From Bacillota bacterium (GTDB lineage Bacteria; Bacillota; Clostridia; Christensenellales; CAG-138): 64,000 bases of DNA. The notes beneath the pieces were generated by a model. It was not told the origin of the DNA. It was given only the letters and a program-made list of their open reading frames with translations, and searched no databases. The DNA is taken from NCBI GenBank assembly GCA_023455425.1, contig JAEYCM010000012.1, positions 82,160 through 146,159 on the forward strand, given 5' to 3'. Position numbers and translations under genes: made by a program. Below, piece after piece: positions 18,201-25,196 of this stretch. Within the stretch, counting starts at the first letter, position 1. The number at the start of each line of letters is the position of its first letter.

Positions 18201-21092
18201 ATGCTCAAAAGCGAATGGACAAGCTCGCAGACCAAATGGTTTCTTCCTAAATTGCTGCAGCAAAGCAAGCTGAAGAAGGCTGTCAAGGTGTTTTGGAAAA
18301 CGCCGGATCAAAGAATGCTCGCCGATTCGTTTTTCAAGGCCTTCTCCGACCTAGCCGAATATCAGTCAAATTATGCGGCGGGACAGGCGCTTTTCGGGCG
18401 ATACGGTGCGGAGCTGGGAAGCTTATACAACGACGTCAAAACCGATTGGGAAAAAATACGGGCTTATGCCAATGATGCCAAGCACAGTGACGCAGAGCTC
18501 AACGCGCTGACGGGGAATGATGATTTGCGTATTGCATTTGCGGGTGTAAAGGAGCTCTTTCCGATCATCACTGAATATATAGAGGCTTACGAGCAGATGT
18601 TTATGCCTAGGGATGACTTGCACGCACTTTTGGAAATTGTGCAGGATACGCAGCCTGACGGTGATTGGATTTCGATGCAGTTTGACATGTGCAAGCAAAT
18701 CAAAGCGCATTCGAACGTTCTGAAAGAATGGATGGTTTGGGTCGATTCTGTAAAAGAAGCTGATCTTCTTGGTATGATGCCATTGGTTGACGCTTACCGA
18801 AAGGGGCTGTCTCACGAAGCCGCCGTACCAGCTTATTATAAGGGACTCTATACTGCTCTGATCTATAAAGCCGTAGAGGAAAGTCCTGTGCTTAATAGTT
18901 TTTCCGGTGTGGTATTCCATGAAAAAATTCGCCAGTTTCAGCAGTTGGATGCAGAACTGACCGAACTGGCAAAAAGGGAAGTGTTTTACCGCCTTGCGTC
19001 CCAAGTTCCAAATTTCACACAGGAAGCATCACAGAAATCGGAAGTTGGTGTGCTGCAGCGCGCAATCCGAAGCGGCGGTCGAGGTGTTAGCATCCGCCGC
19101 CTGTTTGAGCAGATATCTAACCTGTTGCCTAGGCTTTGCCCCTGCATGCTAATGAGTCCTCTTTCTGCCGCACAATATCTCGACCCGAACCGAAAGCCAT
19201 TTGACCTTGTCATCTTTGACGAAGCATCTCAAATGCCTACAGCCCGAGCCGTGGGTGCTTTGGCGCGGGGGGCCAATGCGATTATTGTGGGTGACCCAAA
19301 GCAGATGCCGCCCACAAGCTTTTTTTCGGGCAACGCGCTAGATGAGGACAATTTGGAAACTGAGGATTTGGAGAGCATTTTGGACGATACGCTGGCGTTG
19401 AACATGCCTCAGTCTCATTTGCTATGGCACTATCGAAGCCGTCATGAAAGCTTGATTGCTTTTAGTAATCATCACTTTTATGCGGACAAGCTATACACCT
19501 TCCCTTCCATCAATGATCGGGAGTCGAAGGTGACGCTGGTGCCTATCGACGGTTTCTTTGACCGGGGAAAATCGCGGCAGAACCGCGCGGAGGCGGAGGC
19601 AATCGTAAGCGAACTGATCCGCCGCAGCCAGGATCCGGTTTGTATGGAGCAGAGCGTGGGTGTCGTCAGCTTCAACATCCAACAGCAAAATCTGATTGAC
19701 GATCTGTTTACCGAGGCCTGCAAATCAAACTCTGAGTTGGAGCAATGGGCCTACGAGTCGACGGAGCCGATCTTCATTAAAAACCTGGAGAATGTTCAGG
19801 GAGATGAACGGGATGTCATCCTGTTTTCCATCGGCTATGGTCCGGATGCTACGGGCAAGACGTATATGAATTTTGGCCCCTTAAACCGAGAGGGCGGCTG
19901 GCGGAGGCTCAATGTGGCCGTGTCCCGCGCACGGCAGGAAATGAAAGTCTTTTCTTCGATTCGGGCGGATCAGATCGATCTCGCGCGCACCGCCGCCGAG
20001 GGGGTTGTCGCACTGAAGGCATTTTTAGAATACGCTTCCGGTGCAGCCTTGACTAATAATGCCCAAAACCTTTTTAAAGCCGCAGATGACAAAAATGGCG
20101 TGGCCATTATGCTTAAGCGTAGGCTGGAGCGAGAAGGATATCAGTCGCAGCTGCAGGTGGGGCATTCTAAATATAAAATTGACTTAGGTGTCATTGATCC
20201 GAAAAAACCAAGCCGATATTTGATGGGAATTCTGTTGGATGGAGAGGCGTATCAATCTGCCAAAACGACGAGAGACAGGGAGTTGTCCCAAATCAGCGTA
20301 CTAAAAGGATTGGGATGGCGCATTCATCGGCTTTGGTCAGTGGACTGGTGGGACAACAGCGACAAAGAATTTGCTAAGATTATAGACCTGCTGAAGGCAC
20401 CTGTGTCCTGTGCGGATCCATTATTGCTCAAAACCGGTTTGCCGATGGATGGCGCTGCGCAACCCGTCCCAAACCAGAAGCTGGAGCATTCTCTTTACGA
20501 GGCAAGTATATTGTCGACATCATCCGCTCCCACGTCAGAGACCGCGTTGTATCAAGCAGCTACTTTGCCGGTACGGCCCATGACGCCGGACGAATACCTG
20601 CTCCCCCAAAAGGTCGGCCTGATCAAAAGCGCAATTCATACGATCCTTGAGCAGGAAGCGCCTATCAGCGAACCACTGTTGACCCGGCGTGTTGTACAGA
20701 GCTTTGGCATCTCTCGAGCAGGTTCGCGTATTCAGCAAAGAACAGCGGCGGTTCTTCGTAGCATGAATCTGCTCTGTACCCGTCATGGTGACCAGACCTA
20801 TTACTGGCTTAGTTCCCAGCATCCGGATACCTATTCCAGCTTTCGTGTTTCTGCTTCGGGTGTTCGGGAGGCTGGCGATATACCGGTACAGGAAATAGCT
20901 AACGCCGTCTGCGCTGCGCTTGAACGACAAATTGCAATGCCGAAGGATGATCTATTACGGGAAACAGCAAATCTACTGGGGTACACTCGTTTGGGCAATA
21001 ACGTTATCTCGTCGGTAACGGCAGGTATAGTGTATGCAGTGAAAACAAGGAAAATTGTGGAACAAAAAGACGATTACTATGTGTTGACATAA
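15237..21092 (+). CDS. DUF4011 - SF1 helicase - Vsr-like nuclease - DUF3320 protein (HheA-like defence protein)
   Basis: A giant protein of 1951 residues. Domains in order: an N-terminal region with a transglutaminase-like segment (about 237-275, GTCLDLTLFYATCLEAIG), DUF4011 (from about 400, LLDLSLRNTLINLR), a split SF1 helicase with Walker A GPPGTGKSQ (about 702) and Walker B FDEASQM (about 1327), and motifs V and VI (VQGDERDV; NVAVSRAR, about 1520-1560). A Vsr/DUF559-like nuclease segment follows (about 1660-1710, LDGEAYQSAKTTRDRE), then DUF3320 (about 1785-1850). From memory this architecture matches the one-gene antiphage system Hhe (DUF4011-helicase-Vsr). ATG 15237 has an excellent Shine-Dalgarno; the in-frame start 168 bp upstream does not. 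Expected to act in the cytoplasm on foreign DNA. Confidence 0.85.
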   Translation: MTDTSKTTGLPSEVCLTPTSALGRVHLKIELTSVINYALQQNRIPVIREILICNNSTDDIENAVVKLRCEPEFVCSAQMNVASIPAGASFSLSGFQPQINASFLAELTERMIGRLDIALEGNQGEVLAACQYEITALAFDEWHGTAFYPELLCAFVTPNHPEAIKITARSAQLLGNWSGDPSLNAYQTQDPNRVLMQAAAVYGALQEANIIYSVPPASFERIGQRVRLCDAVIQQKLGTCLDLTLFYATCLEAIGLHPILLLQQGHIFAGVWLENRSFSETVENDPSLITKRIAEGVNEIAVVECTALVAGKNMSFDEAMAAAVSKLRDPDPLEYIIDVSRSRLSGIRPLPLRIQSETGWKIETQKRSEKELTRIPESLGEIIHVDETSTKKTWSKMLQWERKLLDLSLRNTLINLRWSQSVIPILCESLSDLEDALADGEEYGISPRPSEWVLPEEQRRSIERLTDLGDFRDLIKVEFQNKRLRSFLSEGELSRAIVNVYRASKSSLEENGANTLYLAIGFLRWYETPTSQKPRYAPLILLPIEIVRKSALKGYVIRIRDEEPQMNITLLQMIAQDFGIQIQGLDPLPLDAMGIDLRTVFTVMRKAVMNQPRWDVIGAAFLGIFSFSQFVMWNDIRNRSEDLQKNKIVRSLMDGRLSWHARELESDERVPEGDTLLPIPMDASQLHAIRAAAEGQSFVLHGPPGTGKSQTITAIIANALAKGKSVLFVAEKMAALSVVQQRLKNIGIGPFCLELHSNKSNKRDVLNQLNEAAQVAKQNVPSAWLKKAEQTAQLRGELDVYAQALHKEQKCGLSLFAMIGSYTNYTECSETIDFSPKFAESLDEDRMQKQQMMLDRLIAAARLIGHPCHHPLRNVGRSVYTQQIKSELPQKLDAYMSALEKLSDVGMLLTQKLKQPTPLIFSDWERIYQIACQLQVWIPLPRYWGRDSDWTRTCMDIQAMASHFDAARRLYGELSIHWEEGLFNLDGAMLKSEWTSSQTKWFLPKLLQQSKLKKAVKVFWKTPDQRMLADSFFKAFSDLAEYQSNYAAGQALFGRYGAELGSLYNDVKTDWEKIRAYANDAKHSDAELNALTGNDDLRIAFAGVKELFPIITEYIEAYEQMFMPRDDLHALLEIVQDTQPDGDWISMQFDMCKQIKAHSNVLKEWMVWVDSVKEADLLGMMPLVDAYRKGLSHEAAVPAYYKGLYTALIYKAVEESPVLNSFSGVVFHEKIRQFQQLDAELTELAKREVFYRLASQVPNFTQEASQKSEVGVLQRAIRSGGRGVSIRRLFEQISNLLPRLCPCMLMSPLSAAQYLDPNRKPFDLVIFDEASQMPTARAVGALARGANAIIVGDPKQMPPTSFFSGNALDEDNLETEDLESILDDTLALNMPQSHLLWHYRSRHESLIAFSNHHFYADKLYTFPSINDRESKVTLVPIDGFFDRGKSRQNRAEAEAIVSELIRRSQDPVCMEQSVGVVSFNIQQQNLIDDLFTEACKSNSELEQWAYESTEPIFIKNLENVQGDERDVILFSIGYGPDATGKTYMNFGPLNREGGWRRLNVAVSRARQEMKVFSSIRADQIDLARTAAEGVVALKAFLEYASGAALTNNAQNLFKAADDKNGVAIMLKRRLEREGYQSQLQVGHSKYKIDLGVIDPKKPSRYLMGILLDGEAYQSAKTTRDRELSQISVLKGLGWRIHRLWSVDWWDNSDKEFAKIIDLLKAPVSCADPLLLKTGLPMDGAAQPVPNQKLEHSLYEASILSTSSAPTSETALYQAATLPVRPMTPDEYLLPQKVGLIKSAIHTILEQEAPISEPLLTRRVVQSFGISRAGSRIQQRTAAVLRSMNLLCTRHGDQTYYWLSSQHPDTYSSFRVSASGVREAGDIPVQEIANAVCAALERQIAMPKDDLLRETANLLGYTRLGNNVISSVTAGIVYAVKTRKIVEQKDDYYVLT

Positions 21093-21131
21093 AATTATGT
21101 GTGCGAATCTATAAGCTAGAGGGAGCCTGCT

Positions 21132-23309
21132 ATGGGATTCTACTTAAGAAAATCAATAAGTTTTGGTGGCGTTCGGTTCGACTTTTCGAAATCTGGTATC
21201 GGCGCATCGGTTGGAGTAAAGGGTTTCCGTTTCGGAATGGGTCTACGAGGCAACTACGTGCATATGGGGCGAGGTGGCATCTATTATCGCGCCGTACTCG
21301 GAGCAAAGAAAGGTAACGTACAACGTACGCAACCTGCTCGTCCTGAAGGCGAAAGGGATAAAGGCGATGGTTTGCTGTTCCAGGAAATTGAAAGCGGTGA
21401 TATTTCCTTTATCATTGATTCATCTTCTCAAGAAATTGTAAATGAGATCAACGCTAAGTGTAAAAAGACACCATGTTGGCCTCTTGCAATCTTGTGTGCA
21501 TTTATTCCGTCGGTGGGTATTCCTATCGCGATTATAGCTGCCATTTTAATTAATGTGCTCATCGACAAAAGACGAAAGACAACTATTATCTTTTACGATA
21601 TCGAGGAACAGGCAGAGCAGGAGATACAACAACTTTACAACGCTTTTGAGCAGCTGATGAATTGCAGTTTCGTATGGCACATTGCCTCTCAAGCAGCTGT
21701 GCAGGATAGAAAATATCATGCAGGCGCAAGCACAGTAGTCAGACGAACAAAAATCAAAATAGAATACAAGACTCCTCCTTACCTTAAAACGAATGTGAAG
21801 GTGCCTGCTATTCCTGTTGGAAAACAGATACTCTATTGCTTCCCCGATAGGATACTAATCTATGAGGGTAAACAAGTTGGTGGTATTTCTTACGCAAACT
21901 TGTCTATTAGGCAGAGGGGGCAAAGATTCATCGAGGATGGGATTGTTCCGGAGGATGGAACAATTGTGGATCATACTTGGCGCTATGTTAACAAGTCTGG
22001 CGGTCCAGATAAGCGATTCAAGGATAATCGAAAACTTCCCATTTTGATATATTCAGACATCTCTTTTCAGAGCGATACAGGGTTGAACGAGTTAATCGAA
22101 TTATCTAAGCAGGATGTGGGCGTTGAACTAATACAGCAACTAGACAAATACAAAGCAAGCCCGTGGTGGAATGAAGAATTGGAGTCTTCTAAGGGCATCC
22201 AAATGCCAGCATCACAACCTCAACCGATATTGCTGCCCAAGCAAGTAAGTGCGGAAGCTGCGATGCCATCTATTGAAGTAATACCCCAAATCATTTCTTC
22301 AACGCCGAAAGATGTCATCCCTGCTGAGATACGGATAAAAGACGCCATCGCTAGTTCGCACGGATTATACCCCCATGAGGTGCTGGTACTTGATTATTCC
22401 CACTCATACTATACGGAAGGGAACCATTATCAAAGTTTCTGGTGGTATGGATACGGTGTGAGTAATGTTGACGCGCTTCTACGTTCCCTCCTCGACAGAG
22501 GATTTTTGCAGGTCGGCGATTTGCAGAGCGCTATTGAGAATGAAAATGCTGTGGTGCTAAAGGAAGAACTCAAAAAGTATGGCAGCAAAGTGAGTGGTAA
22601 AAAAGCGGAATTGGTACATCGGTTGATAAATGAGGTTTCGCATGACGAGCTGAGTGTTCGGTTTACAAAAAGAATGTACCAATTAACAGAGCTTGGAAAG
22701 CGGGCGCTTGAAGAAGAAGCTTATGTACCTTACATCCATCGTCATCCGTTCGAAGGGTTAGATATCTGGTCGCTCAACAGAATTATGTATACTCCGCCGT
22801 ACATGTCATTTCGAGATAAAATTTTGGATTATCTTTATCAACGTGGCACAGAACATATCTCCGCTGGGAATTTTGGGCTTTATAGAAACTGTCGTTACAG
22901 TATGTCAGTACTTTTGCAAGAAGAGAAACGGTATATGGATGCGCTCGGTATGTTGGCGGAAGTTGTTTTTTACGATTTGAGTGGGCTTAGCAATAATTAC
23001 GATCCGAAATATCTTGACATTTATGCTGAAAGTTATTTTCCATACCAGGAATCGAGCGCAACAACGGCGCCCGGCATAATAGATGCGATTTTGCAATGCC
23101 AAAAGGAACTTGGCATTGTTGAAGATGAGTTAAAATCTGAGTTGCTTAATCATATGAGGAGACTAAGTGCGCCGTTGCATCTTTTCACCCCTGAAGAATG
23201 CGTAGACATTGTGCTTGGGGAGGTTTGTGAGAACACTGAAGCACTGACAAAAATATACTCAAAAGCAAAACGGCGATTCAAACAAAAGTATCCGAGCCTC
23301 AAGTGTTAA
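21132..23309 (+). CDS. DUF4236 protein with TM segment and SAP domain
   Basis: A 725-residue protein. Residues 1-55 match the DUF4236 pattern (glycine-rich beta repeats, MGFYLRKSISFGGVRF and KSGIGASVGVKG). One long hydrophobic segment (about 115-143) could be a membrane hairpin. A SAP-type DNA-binding motif is visible near residues 470-505 (LKEELKKYGSKVSGKKAEL). The remaining C-terminal half is unknown. It begins 39 bp after the HheA-like gene with a good Shine-Dalgarno (gagggag), so the two genes are probably one operon. DUF4236 genes often occur near mobile or defence genes, but no function is established. A SAP motif next to a membrane segment suggests a link between DNA recognition and the membrane, which is inference. 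Confidence 0.72.
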   Translation: MGFYLRKSISFGGVRFDFSKSGIGASVGVKGFRFGMGLRGNYVHMGRGGIYYRAVLGAKKGNVQRTQPARPEGERDKGDGLLFQEIESGDISFIIDSSSQEIVNEINAKCKKTPCWPLAILCAFIPSVGIPIAIIAAILINVLIDKRRKTTIIFYDIEEQAEQEIQQLYNAFEQLMNCSFVWHIASQAAVQDRKYHAGASTVVRRTKIKIEYKTPPYLKTNVKVPAIPVGKQILYCFPDRILIYEGKQVGGISYANLSIRQRGQRFIEDGIVPEDGTIVDHTWRYVNKSGGPDKRFKDNRKLPILIYSDISFQSDTGLNELIELSKQDVGVELIQQLDKYKASPWWNEELESSKGIQMPASQPQPILLPKQVSAEAAMPSIEVIPQIISSTPKDVIPAEIRIKDAIASSHGLYPHEVLVLDYSHSYYTEGNHYQSFWWYGYGVSNVDALLRSLLDRGFLQVGDLQSAIENENAVVLKEELKKYGSKVSGKKAELVHRLINEVSHDELSVRFTKRMYQLTELGKRALEEEAYVPYIHRHPFEGLDIWSLNRIMYTPPYMSFRDKILDYLYQRGTEHISAGNFGLYRNCRYSMSVLLQEEKRYMDALGMLAEVVFYDLSGLSNNYDPKYLDIYAESYFPYQESSATTAPGIIDAILQCQKELGIVEDELKSELLNHMRRLSAPLHLFTPEECVDIVLGEVCENTEALTKIYSKAKRRFKQKYPSLKC

Positions 23310-23368
23310 GCGGGAGAATCAATTACCACAATCTACATTTAATTCCGCCAATTCTTCAGAGTTCAAGA

Positions 23369-23421
23369 TTGACATCAGATAATATTATTTAATTTACACT
23401 AAACCATGGTATAATATTCGT
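23369..23421 (+). promoter_or_regulatory. Probable promoter region of the peptide cassette
   Basis: The gap between the DUF4236 gene and the small peptide gene has TTGACA (near 23370), and two TATAAT hexamers just downstream of 23405. No single pair has ideal spacing, so I cannot assign one -35/-10 set. The clustering of such elements suggests that the peptide cassette has its own promoter. Confidence 0.4.
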
Positions 23422-23462
23422 ATAATGGAAAAGTAATTCTTGTCGAAAAGGAGGTGAGCAAT

Positions 23463-23579
23463 ATGGGTTACACAAAACCTGCGGTATTAGCACAAAGTAC
23501 TGTACGGATGGCACAATGCACTCCCAATAGTAAACCGAGTGGAAGACCTTGTGATCCACCAAGGCCAGGTGGACGGTAA
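23463..23579 (+). CDS. Small peptide, candidate RiPP precursor (38 aa)
   Basis: A 38-codon gene with a near-perfect Shine-Dalgarno (aaaggaggtgag) a few bases before ATG. The N-terminal half (MGYTKPAVLAQSTVRM) looks like a leader, with the aromatic-Lys-Pro and VLAQS pattern seen in several radical SAM peptide families. The C-terminal half is a Cys/Pro/Gly-rich core with Cys19 and Cys30, six prolines and a GGR end. No signal peptide or membrane segment is visible. It is followed by a strong hairpin and then by a radical SAM-SPASM gene with an RRE-like N-terminus, the usual arrangement for a ribosomally made, post-translationally modified peptide. The exact RiPP class is unknown to me. Confidence 0.75.
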   Translation: MGYTKPAVLAQSTVRMAQCTPNSKPSGRPCDPPRPGGR

Positions 23580-23587
23580 TACAATTC

Positions 23588-23628
23588 AATCAGACGACGA
23601 AGTTTTAATAAAAACTCGTCGTCTGATT
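23588..23628 (+). promoter_or_regulatory. Intercistronic hairpin between peptide and maturase genes
   Basis: Perfect 12-bp outer arms AATCAGACGACG (23588-23599) and CGTCGTCTGATT (23617-23628) continue, after one bulged A, into a 6-bp inner stem AGTTTT/AAAACT around an AATA loop. No T-run follows. Such stems after RiPP precursor genes commonly stabilise or partly terminate the transcript so that more peptide than enzyme is made. That role is inferred here. Confidence 0.75.
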
Positions 23629-23645
23629 AACTAAGGAGAAATTGT

Positions 23646-25160
23646 ATGTTTTTCAAACAAAAATCTAATATTTTATTCAGAAACTATGAGTCCTTTGGAT
23701 ATATAACGGACAATAGGAATTTCGGATATAAACAAGCAGATGATAACAAAAATGACATCGGGGATAAAATTCTATCGGAAAGTGGAGCTGTGTTTTTTTC
23801 AGTTTTAAGCAGAAAGCCTCAAACCCTTGACGTTCTTGCTCAAAAAATAAATAAGAAATTTACAGATGTTGATATCGAAACAATAAAGAATGATGCCAGA
23901 GACTTTTACTTTATGCTTGAACAAAATGGATTTATTGTATCTGGCGAAACAATGCAGGAGTGCGAAAAAAAAGATACAAAGTTTTCGTACAAAATACTTG
24001 AACCCGAGATAATAAAAAATGACTATTCTCCGACTATTATGCGGCCTGAAAGATCCACACAGGAATTTTTAGAAGAATATTTTAATGACAAGCCTCAACT
24101 TACAAATTTACATATAGAAATTACAAGCAAGTGCAATGAAAGATGCGTACATTGCTATATTCCGCATGAGAACAAAGCAAGTGATATCGAACCTGATTTA
24201 TTTTATGATGTTTTAAAGCAATGTAAAGCTATGAGATTATTACATTTGACAATAAGCGGTGGTGAACCACTATTGCACAAAAGTTTTTGTGATTTTTTAA
24301 GAAAATGTAAGGAATACGATTTTTCAGTAAATATTCTTAGCAACTTAACTTTACTTAATGATGAAATAATCAAAGCAATGAAAGTAAACCCTCTTTTAGG
24401 GGTTCAAGTCTCACTATATTCAATGGATTCCAATATTCACGATGGAATAACCCAAATGAAAGGAAGCTTTGAAAAGACAAAGAACGCAATTTTGCAGCTT
24501 ATTGAAAACGATATACCTTTACAAATAAGCTGTCCAATAATGAAACAAAATAAAAACTGCTATGGGGACGTTAAAAATTGGGCAAGAACACATAATGTTC
24601 AAGTTAGAGATGACTATGTCATCATAGCACAATATAATCATACAACACAAAATCTGAGTAACCGTCTATCCATTGATGAAATCAAAGAAGTAATTAAAGA
24701 GATTGTTGTGAATGATACAAGCTATTGGGAGAGAGCGGAAAGAGATGCAGAGAGTAAAAAAGATCTTACACCAAACGATTATATTTGTAGTGTTTGTCAT
24801 TCATCCATTTGCATAGCAGAGAATGGAAATGTATATCCATGTGCTGGCTGGCAGGATTATAATATCGGTAATATGAAAGAAGCTTCTCTCAAAGATATTT
24901 GGAATAATTCTGAAAAAATACAATATCTCAGAGGCTTAAGAAGAAAAGATTTTCCTAAATGTATTCAATGCCATGATAAAGAGTTTTGTACCATGTGTAT
25001 GGTTAGAAATGCAAATGAAGACCCCTTGGGAGATCCATTAGCAGTTAATGAGCATTTTTGTAATATTGCAAAACTGAATAGAAATATGATGCTTGAATGG
25101 AAAGAAAAACTTAAAAGTTCTTTGAATAAAGTTATTCCATATGCAAACAACCAACGATAA
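23646..25160 (+). CDS. Radical SAM/SPASM peptide maturase with RRE-like N-terminus
   Basis: A 504-residue enzyme. Residues about 35-105 look like a PqqD-type RiPP recognition element (winged-helix pattern around LDVLAQKINKKF). The radical SAM core has CNERCVHCY with the cluster cysteines at 163, 167 and 170, and a SAM-binding SGGEP motif. The C-terminal SPASM region (about 380-480) is cysteine-rich: CSVC, CAGW, CIQC, CTMC and a final Cys near HFC. These would bind auxiliary Fe-S clusters. Enzymes of this type make thioether, C-C or other crosslinks in peptides, and the peptide encoded just upstream is the obvious substrate. ATG follows aaggag. The sequence is strongly AT-rich, unlike the flanking chromosome. 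The reaction product is not predictable from sequence. Confidence 0.9.
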   Translation: MFFKQKSNILFRNYESFGYITDNRNFGYKQADDNKNDIGDKILSESGAVFFSVLSRKPQTLDVLAQKINKKFTDVDIETIKNDARDFYFMLEQNGFIVSGETMQECEKKDTKFSYKILEPEIIKNDYSPTIMRPERSTQEFLEEYFNDKPQLTNLHIEITSKCNERCVHCYIPHENKASDIEPDLFYDVLKQCKAMRLLHLTISGGEPLLHKSFCDFLRKCKEYDFSVNILSNLTLLNDEIIKAMKVNPLLGVQVSLYSMDSNIHDGITQMKGSFEKTKNAILQLIENDIPLQISCPIMKQNKNCYGDVKNWARTHNVQVRDDYVIIAQYNHTTQNLSNRLSIDEIKEVIKEIVVNDTSYWERAERDAESKKDLTPNDYICSVCHSSICIAENGNVYPCAGWQDYNIGNMKEASLKDIWNNSEKIQYLRGLRRKDFPKCIQCHDKEFCTMCMVRNANEDPLGDPLAVNEHFCNIAKLNRNMMLEWKEKLKSSLNKVIPYANNQR

Positions 25161-25196
25161 TAAATGTTGAATCAGATCAACATCAGGAGATAAAGA

